NCBI RefSeq assembly: GCF_000940805.1
Contig: NZ_CP007142.1
Location: 782,593-846,592 of the forward strand
Length of the DNA: 64,000 nt
Source: Gynuella sunshinyii YC6258
GTDB lineage: Bacteria > Pseudomonadota > Gammaproteobacteria > Pseudomonadales > Natronospirillaceae
Reading direction: 5' to 3'
Shown: positions 18,713 to 26,334 of the stretch, one piece after another
Numbering within the stretch: position 1 is the stretch's first letter
Layout: each line of letters starts with the position of its first letter
Translations under genes and position numbers: made by a program
Notes under the pieces: model-generated
Seen by the model: only the letters and a program-made list of their open reading frames with translations
Database searches by the model: none
Told to the model about the DNA's origin: nothing

Positions 18713-20338
18713 TTGGCTATAGATCGCCGGTTGAATATCTGCCAGCACATTAAACATTTGTTGTATGTGTTTGGCGGAAAGTCCATAAGAGATAATTTCA
18801 ACACGTCGGCTGTAAGATGTTTTACCGAAGCGTGTATAAGGCTCCAGATAATACGCCACGGTCAATGGTGTATCATGAAGTGGTCCTCTTGGGGCAGAAT
18901 AGGTGAGCGTGTAATCGCCTTTCTCAACCGATATTTTGGCATTGGACAGAACGCTGAAGTCGGCCAATGTGATCTGGGTTTTTGGCGGGCCGCCATTTCG
19001 ATCATCCCTCTGGATCAGTTGATAGGTATCGTACTTCTGATACATCTTCATCAGATAATCATTAAAGTCGTCCCAAAACCGGTTTCCAGTCATAAACATA
19101 TTGGTGCCAGTGGACCATTCACTCAAGGCCAGAGCCAATGGTTTGAGTCTGTCTTCGGTCGGTTGCGCGAACATGGATGACAGGGTCCTGATTTCCTGGC
19201 TCTTCTGGTCATATGTCAGCGATGGTGGCAGCGGTTTTTCCTGAATGACATGCAGAAATGTTTGATAGTTTTTCCAGATGCGATAGCGAGCTATATCATC
19301 CAGCAGTGTGGCACTTAACTGTTCTGCTTTACTGGTACGAATACTATCGTCATCTAATAATTTCAGGGTCTCGCCAATATAGGTTTGCAGTTCTGTCCAT
19401 TCCTGCTGATAGATAGCGTCATCACTGTCGAGTACTCCACTGGGGTATTCATGCCGTCCTTGAGCTAACTGACCTGCTTTTTGCAAATGCTCTTCGTAGC
19501 CCGCCTGTGCACCAAGCGTGTCAATCAACCAGTATACAGAGACACCAATACAGGCGAGTGCCAGAATTTTTTGACCGCCAGTGTGTTTGTTTGATGTGTT
19601 ATGTTGGTCTGGCAGCCAGAACAGGACTGCCAGGCCAGCATAGCTCAACAACCCCAGATATCCATATTGGCTGTCATAGCCTTTGCTCTCGGCATATAAA
19701 AAACAACCCCTCAGCAGTATTCCGTGGATCAGCAAATACGGCCATATGCCGAGATCCACATAACCCAGCATGAAAATGATATTGCCTTGCAGAAACTCAT
19801 CAATGGTCCCGAAGAGTAATGTCAGCGCAGCGGCTGCACCCAGCCAGAGAGAGGCTCTTTTGCGTTCCTTCTGTTGTTCCATATCCTGCTGCGAAAAACT
19901 GCTGGTTTTTGGTTCGGTCGCATCCAGTTCTGCCAGCAATCGATTGATATATTTTTCGACAATAATTCCACAGCTTCCACACTCTCCATTCACGATCTGA
20001 CCGGAATGACATTTTGGGCATTTCTTGCTGACTTTAAGACGTAACAACTCCATCTTTTTGCGTTGTACGGCATCTTCATCCGATTGAGGGGAATTTGCTA
20101 GTTTGCTGCCTTCTATGACCTCCCCAATCGCACCGCATTGTTCGAATGCAGCCTGGTAAGCATGGGCCATTTCGAGACTGATATCGCGCCGGACAAATTG
20201 ATGCGTGCGTGATAACAGCGGCAGGGCATCTGACAAGGGAATGCCAAACAGATGAGCCAAAGCGCCAGCCACCTGAGTGTGGGTAAAACCCTCTTTCACA
20301 CTTCCCTGATAAATAAACTGGCAGTCATTCATACCCAA
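18710..20338 (-). CDS. Membrane protein with N-terminal helical domain and zinc ribbon, unknown function
   Basis: Encodes 542 residues. The N-terminal ~75 residues form a small domain similar in layout to the start of the 20329-21414 protein. A four-Cys zinc ribbon follows (CPKC ... CGSC, about residues 107-124). Four or five hydrophobic segments lie about residues 160-290, then a long soluble region. Its ATG overlaps the end of the upstream gene by about 10 nt, so the two are co-translated. Function not recognised; a regulatory or sensing role is speculation. Confidence 0.6.
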   Translation of the reverse strand: MGMNDCQFIYQGSVKEGFTHTQVAGALAHLFGIPLSDALPLLSRTHQFVRRDISLEMAHAYQAAFEQCGAIGEVIEGSKLANSPQSDEDAVQRKKMELLRLKVSKKCPKCHSGQIVNGECGSCGIIVEKYINRLLAELDATEPKTSSFSQQDMEQQKERKRASLWLGAAAALTLLFGTIDEFLQGNIIFMLGYVDLGIWPYLLIHGILLRGCFLYAESKGYDSQYGYLGLLSYAGLAVLFWLPDQHNTSNKHTGGQKILALACIGVSVYWLIDTLGAQAGYEEHLQKAGQLAQGRHEYPSGVLDSDDAIYQQEWTELQTYIGETLKLLDDDSIRTSKAEQLSATLLDDIARYRIWKNYQTFLHVIQEKPLPPSLTYDQKSQEIRTLSSMFAQPTEDRLKPLALALSEWSTGTNMFMTGNRFWDDFNDYLMKMYQKYDTYQLIQRDDRNGGPPKTQITLADFSVLSNAKISVEKGDYTLTYSAPRGPLHDTPLTVAYYLEPYTRFGKTSYSRRVEIISYGLSAKHIQQMFNVLADIQPAIYSQ

Positions 20339-21414
20339 TGTGACCTCAATACACTGATCGCAAAAAGGACCAACAGATTTTCATCCTGTCTGGAATTATT
20401 AGCTGTTGCGATTCGTACGGCTGGTACAGGTTCCAGATAAATAATCGCTCTGACCTGATTCTGCTTATCCAGAATACAGGTGCCTTCTTCGGTAAACTGC
20501 TCGACACTTTGGACAGTAACCCGTTTTCTGAAAAGACCGCCAATGAATTTAAACCACGGCAGATAATCCGTAATGGTTGATAAGCCGGCATTATCAACCA
20601 GATCTTTTTGGATATCCTCGGCAAGCTCATCATGAAGAAACGCAGTGGTATATCCCTTGTCCCAATTGAACAGAGGTTTCTCGTCTTCGCTGGTCATTGT
20701 GGCAATAGAGCTTCGCCGCTCGACTGTCGCCACCGTCTGGTTTTTAATCAGAACATGATAACTTTTCATCCCAATCAATGGGCGTAGCTGCTCCGCCAGA
20801 AAATAAGTTTCCTGATTACCTTTGTCGGTTAACTGATACAAACTTAAAGGCTGCAAGAGTCTGGGCAATATAAAGGCACAGAAAATAAGAGTACCAATGC
20901 CAAGTAAGGTTGCGGCTCCCTGCCAACTAAACAGCTGACTGGTCAGACGGACAAAATAGAGTTCTGAAACATAGCCAGCTATCAGCAGACCAGTAATTAA
21001 TAGCATCGGTTGCCAGAAGTAATTACAGGAACGCAGGGATTTTTTCTGGCGGCTTTCGATACTCTTTAAATCAGATTGATCCGGCTTACTCAACAGAGTT
21101 GGCTGTATGAGCTGATCGTCAAACACAAAGGTCTGCCATTTGGTGGATGTTTTAACAAGCTCAATGCCTGCATCAAAACAGGCCTTATTCAACTCCAGGG
21201 TCTTCGTTGTTTCCAGTCCGCACTGTAACAACAATGCCGCCATTTTGGTCACCGTTGCCAGAGACGCCTGCTTTTTGACAACGACTTTTTTTCCGGAAAG
21301 CATGGCATCCACATGCGCAGGTTTGATGCCGGTTTGTCGCAGTTTTTCCGCGACCTGTTCTTTTGAGTGTCCCTCTACGGTCATTCCATTGGTTGAAAGC
21401 ATCCAGGTTTCCAA
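20329..21414 (-). CDS. Membrane protein paired with the zinc-ribbon protein, unknown function
   Basis: Encodes 361 residues. An N-terminal ~75-residue domain (VEGHSKEQVAEKLRQTG ... VVVKKQASLATVTKMAALL) parallels the start of the downstream gene product. Two transmembrane segments lie about residues 135-195 (LLITGLLIAGYVSELYFV, LLGIGTLIFCAFILP), then a soluble beta-rich domain. It overlaps the next gene. Not recognised beyond this. Confidence 0.6.
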   Translation of the reverse strand: METWMLSTNGMTVEGHSKEQVAEKLRQTGIKPAHVDAMLSGKKVVVKKQASLATVTKMAALLLQCGLETTKTLELNKACFDAGIELVKTSTKWQTFVFDDQLIQPTLLSKPDQSDLKSIESRQKKSLRSCNYFWQPMLLITGLLIAGYVSELYFVRLTSQLFSWQGAATLLGIGTLIFCAFILPRLLQPLSLYQLTDKGNQETYFLAEQLRPLIGMKSYHVLIKNQTVATVERRSSIATMTSEDEKPLFNWDKGYTTAFLHDELAEDIQKDLVDNAGLSTITDYLPWFKFIGGLFRKRVTVQSVEQFTEEGTCILDKQNQVRAIIYLEPVPAVRIATANNSRQDENLLVLFAISVLRSHWV

Positions 21415-21428
21415 TATCCCTGCTCCTG

Positions 21429-21647
21429 TTAACGACGATGACGCTTCAGCGCGGTCACCAGATTGACGATGATCAAGACACCTGATAGACCAAAAAAAGC
21501 CACCGGCCAGACAGGCGTGGCTTCATCGATATTCATATACGATGTCGGTATGGTGGCAATGGCACCTGCCAGAAAGCAAACAGTCGCTGCCAGCTGAATC
21601 AAAGACAGCTTCCTGTAATGTTGAATTAACATGATTATCATACTCAA
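21429..21647 (-). CDS. Small two-helix membrane protein
   Basis: Encodes 72 residues with two hydrophobic segments (IQLAATVCFLAGAIATIP and VWPVAFFGLSGVLIIVNLV) and a basic C-terminus RHRR. It is 14 nt upstream of the 361-residue membrane protein and probably the first gene of this three-gene minus-strand operon. Function unknown. Confidence 0.55.
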   Translation of the reverse strand: MSMIIMLIQHYRKLSLIQLAATVCFLAGAIATIPTSYMNIDEATPVWPVAFFGLSGVLIIVNLVTALKRHRR

Positions 21648-22004
21648 AAAATCAGCGGGCCTGATTAATACTATGGCATCCGGGTTGCAGTGTACCCAAT
21701 ATTCCTGAAAAGGGTAGCACTGAGGAGCTCATACCCAAAACATAGAATCACAAAGCGGAGATGGATGCACAGTCGTCTGGATTTGTTACAAAACTATACC
21801 GGCATCAGCATGACGGCCCTTGCAAGTTCAACACTCCAGACTATTTAATATTTTTGATGAGTTAGTGCTTACTCATTGAAATAGCGTTGTAAAACTCAGA
21901 TGACCGTTAGGTATGACCTGTTGAAGAAAGCCTTGGATCATTGGACCGGATCAGCATTAACACCGCCAAGGTCATGTTAAAGGCACTCGCATCTGGCTCG
22001 CCTG
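21648..22004. other. Intergenic stretch upstream of an orphan toxin tail
   Basis: No gene seen. It probably holds the promoter of the minus-strand operon. Similarity to the LT toxin of 26322-29222 starts abruptly near 22005, marking a recombination join. Confidence 0.35.
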
Positions 22005-22397
22005 AATTACTTCAGTACGCGTTACATGTTAAAAAGTGACCCGGCCAGTACCAGTACCTCGACGAATTTTGATTATTGGATGAAGATCAAAGAAAAGACC
22101 CAGACGATGACCGGCATGAGTGGTTATTTACCGTATGTGACATATATTTGGGTTGGGGAGAGAGGTTTGGATATTAACGGCGATGGAGACACAGAAGATA
22201 CACTGGCAGATGATCCGCGAACAGAAGCAGAAGGTGATGCGGTGAATGAGGCTCAGGAGCCTGCCTGGTGTTTTAAGTATGGGGAGGAAGAGTGGATGGC
22301 GGGTATTGTGTTTTCAGACGCACATGATGAATCAGAAAGATTTGCTTATGGACGAGAAAGAGAAGGCGATATAGATCGAAGGATGGATTGTCAATGA
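22005..22397 (+). pseudogene. C-terminal tail of a lytic-transglycosylase toxin (orphan tip)
   Basis: About 290 bp are nearly identical to 28806-29096 in the LT toxin, encoding NYFSTRYMLKSDPASTST to FKYGEEEWM. The last ~33 codons are unique and end in a stop that overlaps the next ATG (ATGA). The LT catalytic Glu region is absent, so this piece is inactive. The unique end may confer specificity for the partner encoded next. Confidence 0.7.
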
Positions 22398-23449
22398 ACA
22401 AAATCAGGTTATTACGAACGTTAATTTTCATCTGTCTATACATGATAGGAATCTTGGATACGTACGCTTACGCAGATATCAGGCTTGAGGTTGGTACAAA
22501 AAATCGAGACCTATCGGGATTCCCTCAAGAGCAAAAATTCAAAATATGGGATTTGGAGGATATAGCTATTGCGAAAGATATTGAAAGTCTACGAACTATT
22601 ATTGCATATTTGCCCGTTGCAGATAGTGAAGAGAAATATGTATTGAGTAAGAAGCAGTCTATAGCTGGTATTAATCTAAATCAAAAGACTGTAAGTGGTC
22701 CATGGCCCTTAACCCGCTGGTCTCCTGAAATCACCAATCCAATCGTCAAAAATCTCTACCGCCCTTCTCCAGAATGGATTGATTCTTCAGGTTGGGATCC
22801 TTTGGTTGATGAAAATTACCTTCAGGAAATAGAAGGGGAGACTTACTATCTGGGTTGTCTGAACATGATGCCATTGCGCTATGGTGACATAGACGGCGAT
22901 GGACAGAATGAACTGGTGCTGTTTCTGGGGGCTTTCGACTATAAGCGGGATATGGTGGTCTTTTCGCCAGAGCGTCAGCGTATTACCTTTTCCATGCGTT
23001 ATGCACTGCAGGACTTTATTTCCTTTCCTGGCTCCAAACATCAATATATTCAACGGACCCGTCAGAGAGGCAACAATATTGGTGTTCGTACCTATGCCAA
23101 AGCGTTTGTGGGTAATTTTGATGGTGATGACTTTCTGGATATTTTAGTCTGGCGCAAGCGTTATGAAAGCCGTGATGCTTCAGACGGTGTTTCAGGATTC
23201 AGGCTGACAGCACAAACTTGGCAACATTTTGAACGTGATCTGACGGCCCAAGCTGCCAGCGAAACCGACATCACCGGTGAATACCTACCACAGGACACAA
23301 GCGAAATAACGATTCAGGGCTGGCTATCAGCCAACGAACTCACCTGGCAAAAAGGTTATCCCTCCACAAGTGAATGCCAAGATCATGAAGGTGAAGTGAT
23401 TCCCGAGATGCACGACCCGTTATTGAATGATCCGGATGTGTTGAAATAG
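22394..23449 (+). CDS. Exported immunity-like protein with conserved C-terminal tail
   Basis: Encodes about 351 residues. ATG 22394 (MNKIRLLRTLIFICLYMIG) gives a signal peptide ending near TYAYA, with AAGGATGG upstream. A family core follows (GPWPLTRWSPEI, LGCLNMMPLRYGDIDGDGQ with a Ca-binding-like DxDGDG, then FDGDDFLDILVWRKRYES). The C-terminal ~70 residues are almost invariant among family members here. A periplasmic location matches a peptidoglycan-degrading toxin tail just upstream. The N-terminal ~100 residues vary most and are the likely specificity region. Immunity role inferred. Confidence 0.65.
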   Translation: MNKIRLLRTLIFICLYMIGILDTYAYADIRLEVGTKNRDLSGFPQEQKFKIWDLEDIAIAKDIESLRTIIAYLPVADSEEKYVLSKKQSIAGINLNQKTVSGPWPLTRWSPEITNPIVKNLYRPSPEWIDSSGWDPLVDENYLQEIEGETYYLGCLNMMPLRYGDIDGDGQNELVLFLGAFDYKRDMVVFSPERQRITFSMRYALQDFISFPGSKHQYIQRTRQRGNNIGVRTYAKAFVGNFDGDDFLDILVWRKRYESRDASDGVSGFRLTAQTWQHFERDLTAQAASETDITGEYLPQDTSEITIQGWLSANELTWQKGYPSTSECQDHEGEVIPEMHDPLLNDPDVLK

Positions 23450-23655
23450 CCATTTTTTATTGCCTGGCTAATCATTAAAAAATGGGAAGCGAATGCTTCC
23501 CTTTTTTGTATCCGGAGACCAGAGGCAGTCTGGGTTTCCCTCAGCGAGTTTGTAAACACAGCACTCAGTCTATACGATCGGTAGATAACGCCAGGCGGTG
23601 GGTGTTCATAATTTAATCAAAGGCTATTAACATTGGTTACGTTGGGTGTCCTGTT
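23450..23655 (+). repeat. Cassette tail repeat, copy 1, ending in the junction motif
   Basis: About 205 bp nearly identical to 30259-30463 and 33139-33343. It follows the same partner C-terminus and ends in GTTGGGTGTCCTGTT (23641-23655), after which unrelated toxin sequence starts. Confidence 0.9.
23484..23507 (+). terminator. Rho-independent terminator in cassette tail 1
   Basis: GGGAAGC-GAAT-GCTTCCC followed by six T. The same hairpin follows the partner genes ending at 30258 and 33138. Confidence 0.9.
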
Positions 23656-23727
23656 GTACTTGTGACGATGGAATTTGAAAGTGCTGTGGACGCTCTGGCA
23701 GAGTTTGAAGAATTAGAGGTGGAGTAA
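23641..23727 (+). pseudogene. Toxin stub fused to the junction motif
   Basis: The frame is open from the motif and reads VTMEFESAVDALAEFEELEV to TAA 23725. Only about 20 toxin residues remain, just upstream of an intact partner gene. This fits a cassette in which nearly all of the toxin has been lost. Confidence 0.45.
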
Positions 23728-23732
23728 TAGTA

Positions 23733-24530
23733 ATGACGATTGAAATAGCAAAGCCAGATTTAAGTTTTACAGAAGAACCTGAGTGGATACGTCAGAGAGA
23801 ACTGCAGTGGGAAATATATTGCGAGAATCAATATGCTGAGAAAAGGAAAAATGATCTCATAGCTTTACAAAGGTATTTCTTTAGTGGTGAACTTGCAATG
23901 CCCAAAGATTATGGTAGAGGGCAAAAATCGTTCCTGAGGGCAATGATTGATGAATATCCGTTAAAAACCCTCGAAGGCTGGGATTATGTAATCTATCAAT
24001 ATGGGGGGTTTGATCGTAGTAAACAGGAATTTACCGATTTATTGGAGTATCTCGTGCTGAACACTCTAACATCTCGTGGCTGGAGCGTCGAAGAGGAACT
24101 ACGGTTGTGGGAGCACTTTTTACCAGAAACCTACTTGCCGATAGTACAGTCGTCTGTCGCAACTAAAAGGTATGGTGAGCCTCTCAGCGGTAAATTGTCT
24201 ACAAGGTCAGTAATAGAACATTTTTTTGGCAGTATAAAAAACTTGCTTGAAGGTATTTCAGATATCTCTCCAAAGTACCTTTATAAAGTGGATTTTTTAA
24301 TATCAGCCATTCAAGTCGTTACAGAACATGATTTGGATACGGTGAATCGTTTGCGTTTCAAACTGAACCTGCTATTCGAGATATTGCTTCAATTTAAGGA
24401 TTCGCCTTCTTTACCTTATTTGGAACAGATCAAAGGCTTTATAAGCCAGTTTGTACTTGCTATGAATACTCGTGAATTTGAGCCTGTTGTCACAACGATG
24501 TGGGAAGCAGCCCAAAAAAAACATAGTTGA
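23733..24530 (+). CDS. Probable orphan immunity protein
   Basis: Encodes 265 residues, mostly helical, with no signal peptide, starting MTIEIAKPDLSF. GGTGGAG lies about 10 nt upstream of the ATG, inside the end of the toxin stub. No domain recognised. Position directly after a junction motif and a toxin stub argues for an immunity gene kept after its toxin was truncated; absence of a signal peptide implies a cytosolic target. Confidence 0.5.
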   Translation: MTIEIAKPDLSFTEEPEWIRQRELQWEIYCENQYAEKRKNDLIALQRYFFSGELAMPKDYGRGQKSFLRAMIDEYPLKTLEGWDYVIYQYGGFDRSKQEFTDLLEYLVLNTLTSRGWSVEEELRLWEHFLPETYLPIVQSSVATKRYGEPLSGKLSTRSVIEHFFGSIKNLLEGISDISPKYLYKVDFLISAIQVVTEHDLDTVNRLRFKLNLLFEILLQFKDSPSLPYLEQIKGFISQFVLAMNTREFEPVVTTMWEAAQKKHS

Positions 24531-24565
24531 ATCAGTTCGGTTGTAAGAATGTACATTAATTTAAA

Positions 24566-24673
24566 ATGCTGCCGAAATATTTAGATGAGAAAAGATTCCA
24601 GAACGATAACCCCTTTGAAATTCGCTCCGGTAATCCAAGACTCTGGCAACAAGTCAAGCAGGAGAACAGCTAG
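24566..24673 (+). pseudogene. Second toxin stub
   Basis: A 35-codon frame (MLPKYLDEKRFQNDNPFEIR and onward) ends in TAG, which shares its G with the GTG of the next gene. The motif NDNPFEIR recalls endings of toxin domains, but it is too short to classify. Confidence 0.35.
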
Positions 24674-25017
24674 TGGAACTCACAGTCAGAATTAAAGGCC
24701 ATAACAAATCCGAACAAAAGCAGCTAGTGCAGCAAATGCTGGATCTGCTTGTTGAGGGGCATGTTGGAGCGAAACTGGAGAATTTTGTTACCGAACATTT
24801 TCCTCAAGCGGAAGAAGCATTAGAAAAAATGCTGGATGCCTTCGAAGAGCAAAGCGGTATGAATCTGGAATTGCATGAGTTTTATCCTGGCACGGATGGT
24901 AAATTCCTGCTGTGTTTTCTAGGTGGCTATCAACTTGAAGATATAGTTCCAAAGATTGTTTGCTGGTTGGAACTCTGTGGTATCAGCGATATTCAAGTGG
25001 AACAGAGCTGGGTTTAG
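24673..25017 (+). CDS. Probable orphan immunity protein, 114 residues
   Basis: GTG start overlapping the stop of the stub (TAGTG), with GGAG at 24661. The product is acidic, without signal peptide (MELTVRIKGHNKSEQKQLV). It resembles small cytosolic immunity proteins in size and coupling to a toxin end. Family not recognised. A RAYT element begins 66 bp downstream. Confidence 0.5.
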   Translation: MELTVRIKGHNKSEQKQLVQQMLDLLVEGHVGAKLENFVTEHFPQAEEALEKMLDAFEEQSGMNLELHEFYPGTDGKFLLCFLGGYQLEDIVPKIVCWLELCGISDIQVEQSWV

Positions 25018-25082
25018 TGTATTTATTTTTACCGGCACTCGAACATGGGATTTCATGGTTTTTTGACTGCTTTAGTGTGCTT

Positions 25083-26334
25083 TATCAGGACACCCATTTA
25101 AAACACTTTAAAATAAAAAAAACGAAACAAGGCAACGATGATTCGCGACTACCTTGCAAAAAAACCGAATGAATCAAGTTTACTACAGAACCAAACTATA
25201 TACATCTTGTTCCAAATCAAACAAAAATATAGTTCTGGCTGACCTGGAGGCGTAGCCGGCGATTTGAGGAGCCAAGCTTTTAAGTAGGATGCTTGATGGC
25301 GTGATATGAAATCAGGTCGCCAACAAATTTGGTGGAGTTCGGCTTAACTGAAAATAATCTCTGACTTTCTCAAACGACGACCTCTGCCCGGCAAAACACC
25401 TGAACTGTTTTTCAAACTGCCGTGCTAATTGTTGCCATTGTTGACCGGAAATATTCAGGCGGGTCAGAATGGGAGGAAGTGATTCTGCAATAAATCCACG
25501 TTTGTCTTCCCGAATCGCTCTGCCGGTCCAATCCACCAATTCCAGGTAATCACTTAATTTGAAGGGCAAACCTTCGGGCATGTCTGCGCTGGGATTGCCA
25601 ACAAAAGGGAGTAAATCACCGGGTTGTTTGGATGCCTTGGCGCAAGGTTTCCGGTGTTTCAGCCATGCTGGCTCGAATGGGATTCAGATCCACATACGCC
25701 ATACAGGCGGCTAAGGCCTGTTCGTCAAGTAATGCTTGAGACTTAAACCTGCCCTCCCAGAAACGACCGGTACAGCGATCTTCGGCATTGGCACGCCGGG
25801 CGATACCTTCATTCAGCACCGCCATAAACCGACTGATGGAGGTCAGGGTTTCCCGCCACTGGGCCACTAAGGCTTCAAACGCCTGCTGTTCTGCCGGTGA
25901 GAAGGCATCACCTTTCAGAAACCGGTGGCTGAGTGGTGAGCCTTTGTACAGACGATGCCAGCGCATCACAATGTCTTCTGCGGACCATTGCCGGCTTTGG
26001 AGCACATTGATATGCAGCACCACATGGACATGGTTAGACATGACGGCATAAGCGCAGATATCGATGGCGAATATCTCACCCAGCCACAACAGTCTATCCT
26101 CAACCCACTGGCGGCGATGTTCGTAGCTAATCTGAGTGAGGGCATCAACTCCACACAGAAACGCCCGACGGACACAACGGGAAACACAATGATAATAAGG
26201 CGTGGCTTCAAGTGAGATTTGCGACTTCCTTGATCGGGTCATGATCATACATCCTTATACTGATATATATACAGTATCGAATAATGCCGGCTGTTGACGT
26301 GAATATCAATAGTTAAGGTGGGTGTCCTGTTATA
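25083..26334 (-). mobile_element. RAYT (REP-associated Y1 transposase) element bounded by opposing GGGTGTCCTG motifs
   Basis: About 1.25 kb. The left end carries TATCAGGACACCCA (25083-25096). The right end carries GTGGGTGTCCTGTTATA (26318-26334), the same motif in opposite orientation. Between them lies a minus-strand Y1 transposase gene. The exact ends are inferred from the motifs; target-site duplications are not expected for Y1 enzymes. Confidence 0.55.
25312..26248 (-). pseudogene. REP-associated tyrosine (Y1, HUH) transposase, frameshifted
   Basis: The N-terminal part (26248-25616) has YHCVSRCVRRAFLCG and the HUH motif region AYAVMSNHVHVVLH, plus a downstream block FWEGRFKSQALLDE and YVDLNPIRA. 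The C-terminal part continues in another frame (MPEGLPFKLSDYLELVDWTG to 25312), as in complete relatives. One extra base near 25613-25617 accounts for the break (QTTR then stop; the alternative reads RDLLPFVGNP). Full length would be about 310 residues. The protein may be inactive unless the frameshift is an error. Confidence 0.8.
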
